A stretch of DNA of 7,916 nt from Asaia bogorensis. GTDB taxonomy: Bacteria > Pseudomonadota > Alphaproteobacteria > Acetobacterales > Acetobacteraceae. The notes under the pieces are model-generated. The model was given only the letters and a program-made list of their open reading frames with translations. It made no database searches and was not told the origin of the DNA. This document shows positions 1 to 6,612 of the stretch, in pieces (within the stretch, counting starts at the first letter, position 1; each line of letters starts with the position of its first letter). The position numbers and the translations under genes are program-made. The stretch is from positions 1-7,916 of the forward strand of contig CAMBXJ010000193.1 in the NCBI GenBank assembly GCA_945871455.1. The letters run 5' to 3'.

Positions 1-896
1 TCCGGATTGTCGAAGGGGGGCACGTCGCGGTTGATGATCAGGTTCGTGCTGACGTTGGAGCGTCGCATTTTGCACTCCAGGTGCGGCGCCTGCGCCTTCA
101 GATCGCGCAGCAACGGCACCGAGACGTCGGTCGGGTAGCTCATGTCGAACTTGCCGGCGACCAGGCTGAGCATGCGGGTGCCGCGGTTCGGCACGATCTG
201 GTATTCGATCGCGTCCAGATAAGGCAGCCCCTTCTTCCAGTAGTTGGGGTTGCGCTCCATCTTCATCAGTTCGTTCAGCCGGTATTCGACGAATTTGAAC
301 GGGCCGGTGCCGATGGGCTTGGTGCGCATCTGCGCCGAGGTGACATGGCACGGATAGACCGGCGACCAGCCGGCCGCGAGCAGCGACAGGAACGACGGCT
401 GCGGACGGCCCAGCGTGAAGGTCACTTCATGCGGTCCGTTGACCGAAACCTCCTTCAGGTTGGTGTACCAGGCCTGCCGCGGGCTCTTGCGGATTTTCCC
501 GGGCGCCAGACCCGACACCATATCCCAGGTGCATTTCACATCCGCCGAGGTAAACGGCTTGCCGTCGTGGAACGTCACGCCCTCTCGCAACGCGAATGTC
601 AGTTTCGTGCCGTCGTCGCTCAATTTCCAGGATGTCGCGAGTTCCGGCTTGATCGTGTCCATCCGGTTCTGCGGCGCATGCTGGTCGAATATGACCAAAT
701 TGTTATACAAAGGCATGAACGGGATCACGACCGACGCCGTGGCTTCCTCATGAATCGAGGGGCTGGGCGGCGTGTCGATATGCGGCAGGGTAATTGTGCC
801 ACCATGTTTCTGTGCGGCGGCCGGCGTTGCGAGCCAACCCAAGGTCGCCAGGATCAGGGCCGCCACGTGTAGACCGGTGATGCGTTTCGATGGCAC
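1..896 (-). CDS. ABC transporter substrate-binding protein, family 5 (peptide/nickel/oligopeptide type), 3' end outside window
   Basis: Periplasmic solute-binding component of a DppA/OppA/NikA-like ABC importer. It would capture a peptide or similar small solute and deliver it to a permease pair not seen here. About 298 codons are present of a family usually near 500-550 residues; the C-terminal lobe lies beyond base 1. Residues 1-28 form a Sec-type signal peptide: basic start (PSKR), hydrophobic core (HVAALILATLGWLA), then TPAAA before QKHGG. Residues 92-125 carry the family-5 signature region (SDDGTKLTFALREGVTFHDG, followed by FTSADV). Further typical stretches are GTGPFKFVEY, ERNPNYW and SNVSTNLIINRD. 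I chose the GTG at 896 because AAGGGAGG ends 6 nt before it; the ATG at 902 directly abuts that ribosome site. The first part of the gene looks less GC-rich than the other genes here. Family assignment is firm; the substrate cannot be told. Confidence 0.93.
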   Translation of the reverse strand, partial: MPSKRITGLHVAALILATLGWLATPAAAQKHGGTITLPHIDTPPSPSIHEEATASVVIPFMPLYNNLVIFDQHAPQNRMDTIKPELATSWKLSDDGTKLTFALREGVTFHDGKPFTSADVKCTWDMVSGLAPGKIRKSPRQAWYTNLKEVSVNGPHEVTFTLGRPQPSFLSLLAAGWSPVYPCHVTSAQMRTKPIGTGPFKFVEYRLNELMKMERNPNYWKKGLPYLDAIEYQIVPNRGTRMLSLVAGKFDMSYPTDVSVPLLRDLKAQAPHLECKMRRSNVSTNLIINRDVPPFDNP

Positions 897-902
897 CGAC
901 AT

Positions 903-910
903 CCTCCCTT
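903..910 (-). promoter_or_regulatory. Shine-Dalgarno site that decides the start of the solute-binding protein
   Basis: Read on the minus strand the site is AAGGGAGG, a near-consensus ribosome binding site. It is followed directly by ATG (902-900), TCG and GTG (896-894). Zero spacing makes the ATG a poor start, whereas the GTG sits at a normal 6-nt distance. The two choices differ by two residues and leave the signal peptide intact either way. Confidence 0.6.
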
Positions 911-1093
911 GATATTTATTAAGCCAGTCTCGGATCGCGTTCGTGGCGACCCAGGTTTCCGGGACGTTGGTGGATTGGCCGGCGGGATGCAAGAGGCAGG
1001 GACGCAGGTGGCACGAATGTAATAGGTTCGCCCCGTCGTCAGCATGTATCGATCGCTTGCCGCCAGGGTCGCCACATGGTTACACCGAACCGA

Positions 1094-1144
1094 CCGCAAC
1101 CATGGGGCGTCGTAACAGAGACGTCCCCATCCGGACGGTTGCGG
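1094..1144. repeat. Bipartite (nested) inverted repeat upstream of the glycosyltransferase
   Basis: The outer arms CCGCAACC (1094-1101) and GGTTGCGG (1137-1144) are perfect complements over 8 bp. Directly inside, ATGGGGCGTC (1102-1111) pairs with GACGTCCCCAT (1120-1130) over 10 bp, with T1124 bulged. The apical loop is 1112-1119, and 1131-1136 is a one-sided 6-nt bulge. The 3' end is 52 nt before the glycosyltransferase GTG. No T-run follows on either strand, so it is not an ordinary terminator. An alternative short hairpin, CGTCC (1122-1126) with GGACG (1133-1137), is mutually exclusive with the main fold. It could be an mRNA leader structure or a protein-binding site; the role is inferred. 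Confidence 0.6.
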
Positions 1145-1196
1145 GGGTGACCCGGCATGAGCGGCTGAAGGCAGGGGGCGTGTTGTCATACTGAAA

Positions 1197-2291
1197 GTGG
1201 TCGTCTGGCAGTGGGGCCGATCTGGCAGCGGTCCGAAGATTGCCGCGCTGTTGGCCGAGGGACTCCGCGCCTGCCCCGGGGTCTCGGCATCGCTGTCGCT
1301 GTCCACCCGGGCCGCGATCCTGGCCAGCGCGAACCCGCCGCCTTGTGACCTCCCCATCCGAACCTATGGTGGCTTTCCCGGCCTGATTGCCCGCGCCCTG
1401 TCCGCCCCGTTCTGGGCCTGGGGGCTGCGCCGTCGGTTGCAGGCGATGCGGCCCGACCTCGCGGTGTGTGCGATGCCCGGGCCGCTCGACCTGGTCATGG
1501 CCTGGGTATTGCGGAGGCTGCCGGTGCCGTTCGTGGTGATCGTGCATGACGCCGATGCCCATCCGGGCGACGGGTTCCCGCTACAAATCTGGCTGCAACG
1601 TCGGCTCTGTCGGTCGGCCGACCGGGTCGCGGCGCTGAGTGCCCATGTTGGCGAGCGGCTGATTGCCCAGGGACTGGCCGAACGGAACGGCCGAACGCTG
1701 ATCCGGATCAGCCATCCGCCGTTGCCATATGATGCCCCGCCGCGCCAGGACGGCGGTGGCCCGCTGCGTCTGCTCTTTTTCGGCCGGCTGCTGCCCTATA
1801 AGGGTCTCGATCTGCTCGATGAGGCGCTCACGATGCTAGGCCGGCGCGACGACATGGCCGTGCGCGTGATCGGGGCCGGCGCGGAATCGCCGGTGCTGGA
1901 CCGGTTGCGCACCCGTCCTGGCGTGACGGTCGAAAACCGCTGGGTGGCCGAAGATGAGGTCGGTGGCGTGATCGCCTGGGCGGATGCGCTGGTGCTGCCC
2001 TACCGCGAAGCCAGCCAGAGCGGCATCGCCGCGGTTGCCCTGGCGGCCGGACGCGCGGTGGTGGCGACCGAGGTCGGGGGGCTGCGCGAGCAGGTGGGCC
2101 AGGAGAGCGCGGCGAGCCTGTGTGCCCCTACACCCGCCGGCATTGCCGCCGCCATCCACCGCATGCTGACAGATCCGCCGCCCATCGATATGACGCGGAC
2201 CGACATCGGGCTTGCCTGGCAGGAGATGGCGGAGGCCCTGTTGCGCCAATCCGCGCCCCTGATCCCGGGCCGGCGGGCGGGCCACACCTGA
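1197..2291 (+). CDS. Glycosyltransferase, GT4-like (GT-B fold)
   Basis: Cytoplasmic or membrane-associated transferase that would move a sugar from a nucleotide-sugar to a surface glycan, lipid carrier or other acceptor; the acceptor is unknown. At 364 residues it is a normal GT4 length. The N-terminal acceptor-side domain opens with a glycine-rich stretch (WQWGRSGSGPKIAALL, residues 4-19) and contains VVIVHDADAHPG (113-124). The C-terminal nucleotide-sugar domain starts near 189, with LRLLFFGRLLPYKGLDLL (R197, K202 in the usual donor-phosphate positions), then VRVIGAG (222-228), ADALVLPYREASQSG (262-276) and VVATEVGGLREQV (288-300). The second Glu of the EX7E motif is missing (E271, then A279). 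The start is uncertain: GTG 1197 has no close ribosome site, while a G-rich stretch (1174-1178) better fits a start near 1188-1191, where only ATA or CTG occurs in frame. It stands alone, so no pathway can be inferred from neighbours. Confidence 0.9.
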   Translation: MVVWQWGRSGSGPKIAALLAEGLRACPGVSASLSLSTRAAILASANPPPCDLPIRTYGGFPGLIARALSAPFWAWGLRRRLQAMRPDLAVCAMPGPLDLVMAWVLRRLPVPFVVIVHDADAHPGDGFPLQIWLQRRLCRSADRVAALSAHVGERLIAQGLAERNGRTLIRISHPPLPYDAPPRQDGGGPLRLLFFGRLLPYKGLDLLDEALTMLGRRDDMAVRVIGAGAESPVLDRLRTRPGVTVENRWVAEDEVGGVIAWADALVLPYREASQSGIAAVALAAGRAVVATEVGGLREQVGQESAASLCAPTPAGIAAAIHRMLTDPPPIDMTRTDIGLAWQEMAEALLRQSAPLIPGRRAGHT

Positions 2292-2320
2292 AGACGGGGC
2301 ACGCCTGAAGACGGGGCACG
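2287..2320. repeat. Perfect 17-bp tandem duplication over the glycosyltransferase stop codon
   Basis: CCTGAAGACGGGGCACG occurs at 2287-2303 and again, without change, at 2304-2320. The first copy contains the stop codon (TGA, 2289-2291) of the glycosyltransferase, so the duplication adds a second TGA downstream and leaves the protein length unchanged. It looks like a recent replication-slippage event in the 3' flank. Confidence 0.9.
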
Positions 2321-2338
2321 CGGAAACGGGACCCAACG

Positions 2339-2368
2339 AAAAAGCCCCGGAGCGAGGCTCCGGGGCTT
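2339..2368 (-). terminator. Intrinsic terminator of the BI-1 family gene (possibly bidirectional)
   Basis: A perfect 12-bp stem (AAGCCCCGGAGC, 2342-2353, with GCTCCGGGGCTT, 2357-2368) encloses a 3-nt loop. Read on the minus strand the stem ends in five T residues (2343-2339), about 30 nt after the BI-1 stop codon. On the plus strand the stem is followed only by GTAGTC, so it would stop the converging glycosyltransferase transcript less well. It lies in the convergent gap between the two genes. Confidence 0.92.
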
Positions 2369-2398
2369 GTAGTCAGGTGAAACCGATCGGTGTCGTGA

Positions 2399-3169
2399 TC
2401 AGTTGCTGTTGCGATTGCCGAGCAGCGACATCAGCATCGTGAACAGGTTGATGAAGTTCAGATACAGGCTGAGCGCGTCAAAGACGCTGCGCTTGGCCGC
2501 GCCTTCCACGCCATCGGCATAGGCGAACTGCACGTAATCAGCCTTGATCCGCTGCGTGTCGAACGCCGTCAGGCCGGTGAATACGACCACCCCGATGCAG
2601 CTAATGGCGAACTGCAGCGCGCTGCTCTGCAGGAAGATGTTCACCAGACCGGCGATCAAGATGCCGATCAGGCCCATCACCAGGAAGCTGCCGAAGCGGC
2701 TGAGGTCGGCCTTCGTCGTGTAGCCATACAGGCTGGTCGCGGCAAAGGTCGCGGCGGTGATGAAGAACACCCGCACGATCGATTCGCCGGTGTAGATCAG
2801 GAAGATGTTGGTCAGGCTGGCGCCCATCGTCGCGCAGAATGCCCAGAACAGCGCCTGCGCCGCCGAAGTCGACAGCTTGTTCACACCCAGACTGAGCACC
2901 AGGATAAAACCTAGCGGCGCGAACATCGCGACCATGGCGAGGATCGACGCCGAACGGGATGTGCCGAACGGTGTCTGCACCACCGGGTAAAACAGGTCGA
3001 TCGCGCTGGTATTGGCGATGAGATAGGCGACGACGCCGGTCAGCAGCAGACCGGACCCCATCCAGTTGTAGACCCGCAGCATGTATGCCCGAAGGCCGGC
3101 GTCCAGGACGGCGGCCGTCGTGGCGGCGGATGCCCGCGGGTACGATCGGTATTCGGGACTGAAAGCCAT
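2399..3169 (-). CDS. Bax inhibitor-1 / YccA-family inner membrane protein
   Basis: Integral membrane protein of the BI-1 (TMBIM) family, linked to pH-dependent calcium leak in B. subtilis YetJ and to membrane-protein quality control in E. coli YccA. The protein has 256 residues, full length for proteobacterial members, with a polar N-terminus (1-28). I count seven hydrophobic segments near 30-50, 76-94, 105-125, 130-150, 160-180, 186-202 and 232-250. The family C-terminal elements are AFDTQRIKADY (202-212) and ALSLYLNFINLF (232-243). D204 matches the first pore aspartate of YetJ (D171), but the second (D195) is replaced by N238, and the loop between them is about 10 residues longer than in YetJ. 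The ATG at 3169 is preceded by AGGGA and AAAGGA. The frame stays open far upstream through ybbP, but that extension is not BI-1-like. A terminator follows, and a CRP-like palindrome lies upstream. Confidence 0.95.
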   Translation of the reverse strand: MAFSPEYRSYPRASAATTAAVLDAGLRAYMLRVYNWMGSGLLLTGVVAYLIANTSAIDLFYPVVQTPFGTSRSASILAMVAMFAPLGFILVLSLGVNKLSTSAAQALFWAFCATMGASLTNIFLIYTGESIVRVFFITAATFAATSLYGYTTKADLSRFGSFLVMGLIGILIAGLVNIFLQSSALQFAISCIGVVVFTGLTAFDTQRIKADYVQFAYADGVEGAAKRSVFDALSLYLNFINLFTMLMSLLGNRNSN

Positions 3170-3207
3170 GGTTCCCTGTGTCCTTTCGGGCGTTATGCCC
3201 TTGTCGT

Positions 3208-3223
3208 TGTGATCATTAGCACA
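3208..3223. promoter_or_regulatory. CRP/FNR-superfamily-like palindrome upstream of the BI-1 gene
   Basis: Read towards the BI-1 gene, the site is TGTGC, six bases, TCACA, which matches nine of the ten fixed positions of the CRP consensus TGTGA-N6-TCACA. The dyad extends to TTGTG-N8-CACAA (3207-3224), and further with a 2-nt bulge to GTCG/CGAC flanks (3203-3230). It lies about 38-54 nt upstream of the start codon at 3169, a reasonable place for a regulator. Binding by a CRP-like protein is inferred. Confidence 0.45.
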
Positions 3224-3321
3224 AAACGACCGGGGCGGTTGTTCTAATTTTGTCCTGGCCGGCAGAGCCTGCCTGGTTTCGAATGTCGCGGTGGGTTCAC
3301 GAACGTCCTTCCAGACTGTCT

Positions 3322-5835
3322 CTACTCGTTCCGCAGCATCGACGCCGGTCGGGCGCGCAAGGCAGCGGAGGTTCCAGCATAGCCAAACACAAGCATCGTG
3401 GCGAGTGCTCCTGCCAAAGTGAGAATAAGCGTTCCTGGCAGGAAAACCCAGTCGGTGTGCAAAATGTAATGCGCAACCCCAAAACTCGCCACCGTGCCGA
3501 CGATTGCAGCCGTCAGACCGGCCGTCAAGCCGAGGATGCCAAATTCCACCAGCCACGCGGCGCGGATTTGCCGGCGAGTCGCCCCCAGCGCACGCAGGAT
3601 CACCGCTTCCTGCATCCTTCGGCGTTGCCCGGCCGCGACGGCACCCACCAGCACGATCGCGCCGGACACCAGGGTCAACAGACCGGTGCCGGCCAGCGCG
3701 GTCGCCACCTTGTTCAACAGGGACGCGACGGCCGCCAGCACTTCCTCGACCCGCACGCCGGTCACGTTCGGCAGCGCGTCGGTCACGTCCCGCAGCAGGG
3801 CGCCCTGGCGCGACGTGTCGATTCGCACCGTCGCGATGTGGGTATGCGGTGCATTGGACAGCAGGCCGGGGCTTACGACCATGGTGAAGTTGAGCGACAG
3901 CGACTGCCAGGCGATATCGCGCAGGCTGGCGATCGTCAGGTCGATATCGCGTCCGAGAATATTGACCCGGATGATATCGCCCAGGCCGACATTCCATCCC
4001 TTGGCCAATCCGGCATCGAAGGACACCAGCGGCGGCCCGCTGTAATCGGCCGGCCACCATTGTCCGGCGACCAGTCGCGTGCCATCCGGCGGCACCGCGG
4101 CATAGGTCAGCCCGCGATCGCCCCGCAGCGCCCATGCGGTTTCCGGGGTTGCGCGAACCGCCTCGACCGGGATGCCCTTCACCGCCACCAGCCTGGCGCG
4201 CAGCGAGGGTACCTGGCGCATGTCCTGAACCCCTGGCTGGGCCCGCACCACGGCCTCGAACCGCTCCAACTGATCGCTCTGAATATCCACGAAAAAGAAG
4301 CTCGGCGCATTCGACGGCAACTGGTCCAGGATCTCCCGCCGTATATTGCCCTGGATCAGCGCCACCGCCGCCAGGGTGGACAGGCCCAGCCCGACCGACA
4401 ACAGCAGCAATGGGGTCGGTGCGCCGGGCCGATAGAGGTTCGCGATGCCCAATCGCATCCAGGGGGATGGCAGGTGCGGCGCCGAACGGGCCAGGCGCAT
4501 CAGCGCCAGCGCGCCGAGGCGAAACAGGATCAAGGTGCCCAAAGCGGCGGCGCAGAACCACATCGCGAAGACGCGATCGGTGGCGGTGGCCACGGTCAGG
4601 CCGACCAGCGCCACCGCGACGGCAACATTGGCGACGATCAGGCCGCGGGACGGTTGTGTGCCGTCCGGCAGCAATCCGTCCCGGAACAGAGCGCCCCCAG
4701 GGATCCGCGCGGCGCGGCCGAGCGGCCAGAGGGCAAAACACAGCGCGATCAGCAGCCCGAAGGTGGCGGCCAGCAGCAACGGTACAGGGTAGAGCCCAGC
4801 GACCGGTGGCACCGGCAGCACACCGGCCAGCAGCCCGGACGCAACCACCGGCAAGGTAGCACCAAGCGCCACGCCGGCCAGAATGCCGGCACCGGCCAGT
4901 GCCATCACCTGGATCATGCACACCTGAAACACCAGACCCGGCGATGCGCCCAGGCAGCGCAAGGTCGCGATCGTGCGGGCGCGGGCGTCCAGCCAGGCTC
5001 GCACGCCATTGGCAACCCCGATACCGCCGACCAGCAAGGAGGTCAGTCCGACCAGGGTCAGGAACAACGTCGCCCGCCCGATGAATCGGGTCACGCTGGG
5101 CGCGGCATCACGCGGATCGCGGACCCGCCAGCCCTGGTCCGGGAAAGCCTGCCGGATCTCCGCGGCCGTGCCCAGAGGATCGGAAGACGCCGGCAGGATC
5201 ACACGCAGCCCGTGCCGCACCAAGGAACCGGGGGCAATCAATTGCGTTTCCGGCAAGGCATCCGCGTGGATCAGCACGCGGGGGCCGAACAGGGACGGGG
5301 TTGCCACCCGATCCGGCTCCAGGGTCAGAGTGCCCTCGACGCGGAACGTCGCGGTGCCAAGGCGAACCCGATCGCCAGCCTTCAATGCCAGGCGATCCAT
5401 CACCAGCGGCTCCGCCAGCAGCCCGTAAAGCCCGTCGCGGCGCGACAGCGCCTGGGCCAGCGGGGCTGGCGGGTTCAGCGTGGCGGCACCCACCAGCGGC
5501 CAGGCGGAATCGACGGCTTTCAACTCGATCAATTGGCGATCCCCGGACGGAGCGACCAGCATGGATCGCATCTGCGCCACGTCGGACAGGGTCGCGCCCC
5601 GGGCCCGCAACCAGTCCCGCAAGCGATCCGGCAGGGCCTGCGCGCCGCTTTCGACCTCCAGGTCGCCGCCCAGGATCCGGCGTCCATCGGCGACGAACCC
5701 GGCATCGACCGACGCGCGGACCGTGCCGACAGCGGCGATGACCGCGACCCCCAGCGCCAGACAGAGCAGCACTCCCCACAGGCCGCGCACGCCCCCACGC
5801 AACTCCCGGCGCGCCAGCCGGAACGCGAGACTCAT
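3322..5835 (-). CDS. ybbP: YbbP-like FtsX-type ABC transporter permease
   Basis: Membrane subunit of a YbbA-YbbP ABC system of the MacB/LolE-like (type VII, mechanotransmission) class, which moves or extracts hydrophobic molecules at the periplasmic face rather than forming a classical channel. It has 837 residues, close to E. coli YbbP (about 800). Domain order: an N-terminal membrane helix (about 17-40), a periplasmic domain (about 41-245), a first FtsX block (about 251-372, with the cytoplasmic motif TLRCLGASPG at 291-300), two further helices (about 398-442), one near 474-496, a second periplasmic domain (about 500-710), and a C-terminal FtsX block (about 715-825, with ILRALGATRRQIR). The duplicated FtsX layout and the two LRxLGA motifs are typical of the family. 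The ATG overlaps the ybbA stop by 4 bp (ATGA), so the two are translationally coupled. No frameshift or truncation is seen. The gene ends 152 nt before the BI-1 start, and no clear terminator lies between. Confidence 0.94.
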   Translation of the reverse strand: MSLAFRLARRELRGGVRGLWGVLLCLALGVAVIAAVGTVRASVDAGFVADGRRILGGDLEVESGAQALPDRLRDWLRARGATLSDVAQMRSMLVAPSGDRQLIELKAVDSAWPLVGAATLNPPAPLAQALSRRDGLYGLLAEPLVMDRLALKAGDRVRLGTATFRVEGTLTLEPDRVATPSLFGPRVLIHADALPETQLIAPGSLVRHGLRVILPASSDPLGTAAEIRQAFPDQGWRVRDPRDAAPSVTRFIGRATLFLTLVGLTSLLVGGIGVANGVRAWLDARARTIATLRCLGASPGLVFQVCMIQVMALAGAGILAGVALGATLPVVASGLLAGVLPVPPVAGLYPVPLLLAATFGLLIALCFALWPLGRAARIPGGALFRDGLLPDGTQPSRGLIVANVAVAVALVGLTVATATDRVFAMWFCAAALGTLILFRLGALALMRLARSAPHLPSPWMRLGIANLYRPGAPTPLLLLSVGLGLSTLAAVALIQGNIRREILDQLPSNAPSFFFVDIQSDQLERFEAVVRAQPGVQDMRQVPSLRARLVAVKGIPVEAVRATPETAWALRGDRGLTYAAVPPDGTRLVAGQWWPADYSGPPLVSFDAGLAKGWNVGLGDIIRVNILGRDIDLTIASLRDIAWQSLSLNFTMVVSPGLLSNAPHTHIATVRIDTSRQGALLRDVTDALPNVTGVRVEEVLAAVASLLNKVATALAGTGLLTLVSGAIVLVGAVAAGQRRRMQEAVILRALGATRRQIRAAWLVEFGILGLTAGLTAAIVGTVASFGVAHYILHTDWVFLPGTLILTLAGALATMLVFGYAGTSAALRARPASMLRNE

Positions 5836-6560
5836 GACCGTAATACCGCGACTGGTGCGCTCACCTGCCCGTCTTCCATGTGCACCTGGCGATCGCAGCG
5901 TGCCGCCAGAGACCGGTCATGGGTGATCAGCAACAAGGTGGACCCGACCCGTTCCCGTAGTTCGAACAGCAGGTTCATCACCAGGGCGCCGGTGGCATGA
6001 TCCAGGTTTCCGGTCGGCTCATCGGCGAGCAGCAGGCTGGGTTCCGGGGCGAAGGCGCGGGCGAGCGCGACCCGCTGCTGCTCCCCGCCCGACAACTGGC
6101 CCGGCAGATGGGTAAGCCGGTGCGACAGACCGACACTGCCCAGCGCCCGGGTCGCCACCTGGAACGCGTCCTTGCGGCCGGCCAGTTCCAGGGGCACGGC
6201 GACATTCTCCAGCGCTGTCATCGTGGGGATCAGGTGGAAGGCCTGAAAGACGATGCCGATCCGCTCCCGACGCAGGCGAGCCAGCGCGTCCTCGTTGAGG
6301 CCGGTGATCTCCTGGCCGTTCAGTTGGACGCTGCCGGACGTCGCGCGTTCCAGTCCGGCCAGCACCATCAGCAGGCTGGTCTTGCCGGACCCGGATGGGC
6401 CGACGATGCCGACGGCTTCCGCGGCCGCGATATCCAGATCGATCCCACGCAATATGTTGACCGGCCCGGCGGCGGAAGGCACGGTCAGGTGCAGGTTCCT
6501 GACCCGCATCAGTGGTTGCGCGGAGCAGGCTTCAGTACGGGGCGGCGAGATGGCATCCAT
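5832..6560 (-). CDS. ybbA: YbbA-like ABC transporter ATP-binding protein
   Basis: Cytoplasmic ATPase of the YbbA-YbbP complex, in the LolD/MacB-type ATPase family. The 242 residues carry a complete nucleotide-binding domain: Walker A GPSGSGKT (54-61), Q-loop Q106 in [10 protein letters not shown], signature [14 protein letters not shown] (156-169), Walker B LLLADE (176-181) followed by PTGNLD, and switch histidine H214 in LLITHD. The stretch AARCDR near the C-terminus is shared with E. coli YbbA. ATG 6560 gives a 17-residue N-terminal extension; a second ATG at 6509 would begin almost at the first strand of the domain. Neither has a good ribosome site, and I prefer 6560 because family members usually have several residues before that strand. 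The gene is divergent from tesA with only 52 bp between them, and it overlaps ybbP by 4 bp. Confidence 0.95.
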   Translation of the reverse strand: MDAISPPRTEACSAQPLMRVRNLHLTVPSAAGPVNILRGIDLDIAAAEAVGIVGPSGSGKTSLLMVLAGLERATSGSVQLNGQEITGLNEDALARLRRERIGIVFQAFHLIPTMTALENVAVPLELAGRKDAFQVATRALGSVGLSHRLTHLPGQLSGGEQQRVALARAFAPEPSLLLADEPTGNLDHATGALVMNLLFELRERVGSTLLLITHDRSLAARCDRQVHMEDGQVSAPVAVLRS

Positions 6561-6612
6561 GGCGGCAGCATATGGCGTTCTCACCTGCCGGAAGAACCCC
6601 GAAGACGCATGG

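Larger units (their letters stand above)
897..1196. other. Divergent intergenic region between the solute-binding protein and glycosyltransferase genes
   Basis: These 300 bases separate two divergently transcribed genes and should hold both promoters. I see no convincing protein: the short open frames here have no recognisable content and no good ribosome sites. The only AT-rich stretch (about 904-917) lies too close to the solute-binding protein start to be a normal -10 box. No sigma-70 promoter could be assigned with confidence. The one clear structural feature is the inverted repeat at 1094-1144, listed separately. Confidence 0.6.

Noticed and set aside
81..872. A 263-codon plus-strand frame opposite the solute-binding protein
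   Set aside because: It is antisense to a recognisable family-5 binding protein and contains no recognisable domain.
943..1194. An 83-codon plus-strand frame in the intergenic region
   Set aside because: It has no ribosome site, no recognisable content, and overlaps the inverted repeat.
3258..3275. Short hairpin (GGCAG/CTGCC around AGC) downstream of ybbP
   Set aside because: The stem is short and no T-run follows on the minus strand, so I do not call it a terminator.
3170..4921. Upstream extension of the BI-1 frame giving an 840-residue minus-strand frame
   Set aside because: The added part overlaps ybbP out of frame and is low-complexity Gly/Arg/Ala. BI-1 has a clear start with a ribosome site at 3169, and the 256-residue product is full length.
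3250..6000. A 916-codon open frame on the plus strand, antisense to ybbP
   Set aside because: It lies almost wholly opposite the well-supported ybbP and is rich in Gln, Arg, His and Gly with no domain or membrane pattern. This is typical of an antisense frame in GC-rich DNA.
6561..6612. Promoters in the 52-bp gap between ybbA and tesA
   Set aside because: The gap must feed two divergent genes, but I could not identify credible -35/-10 pairs, so none is annotated.
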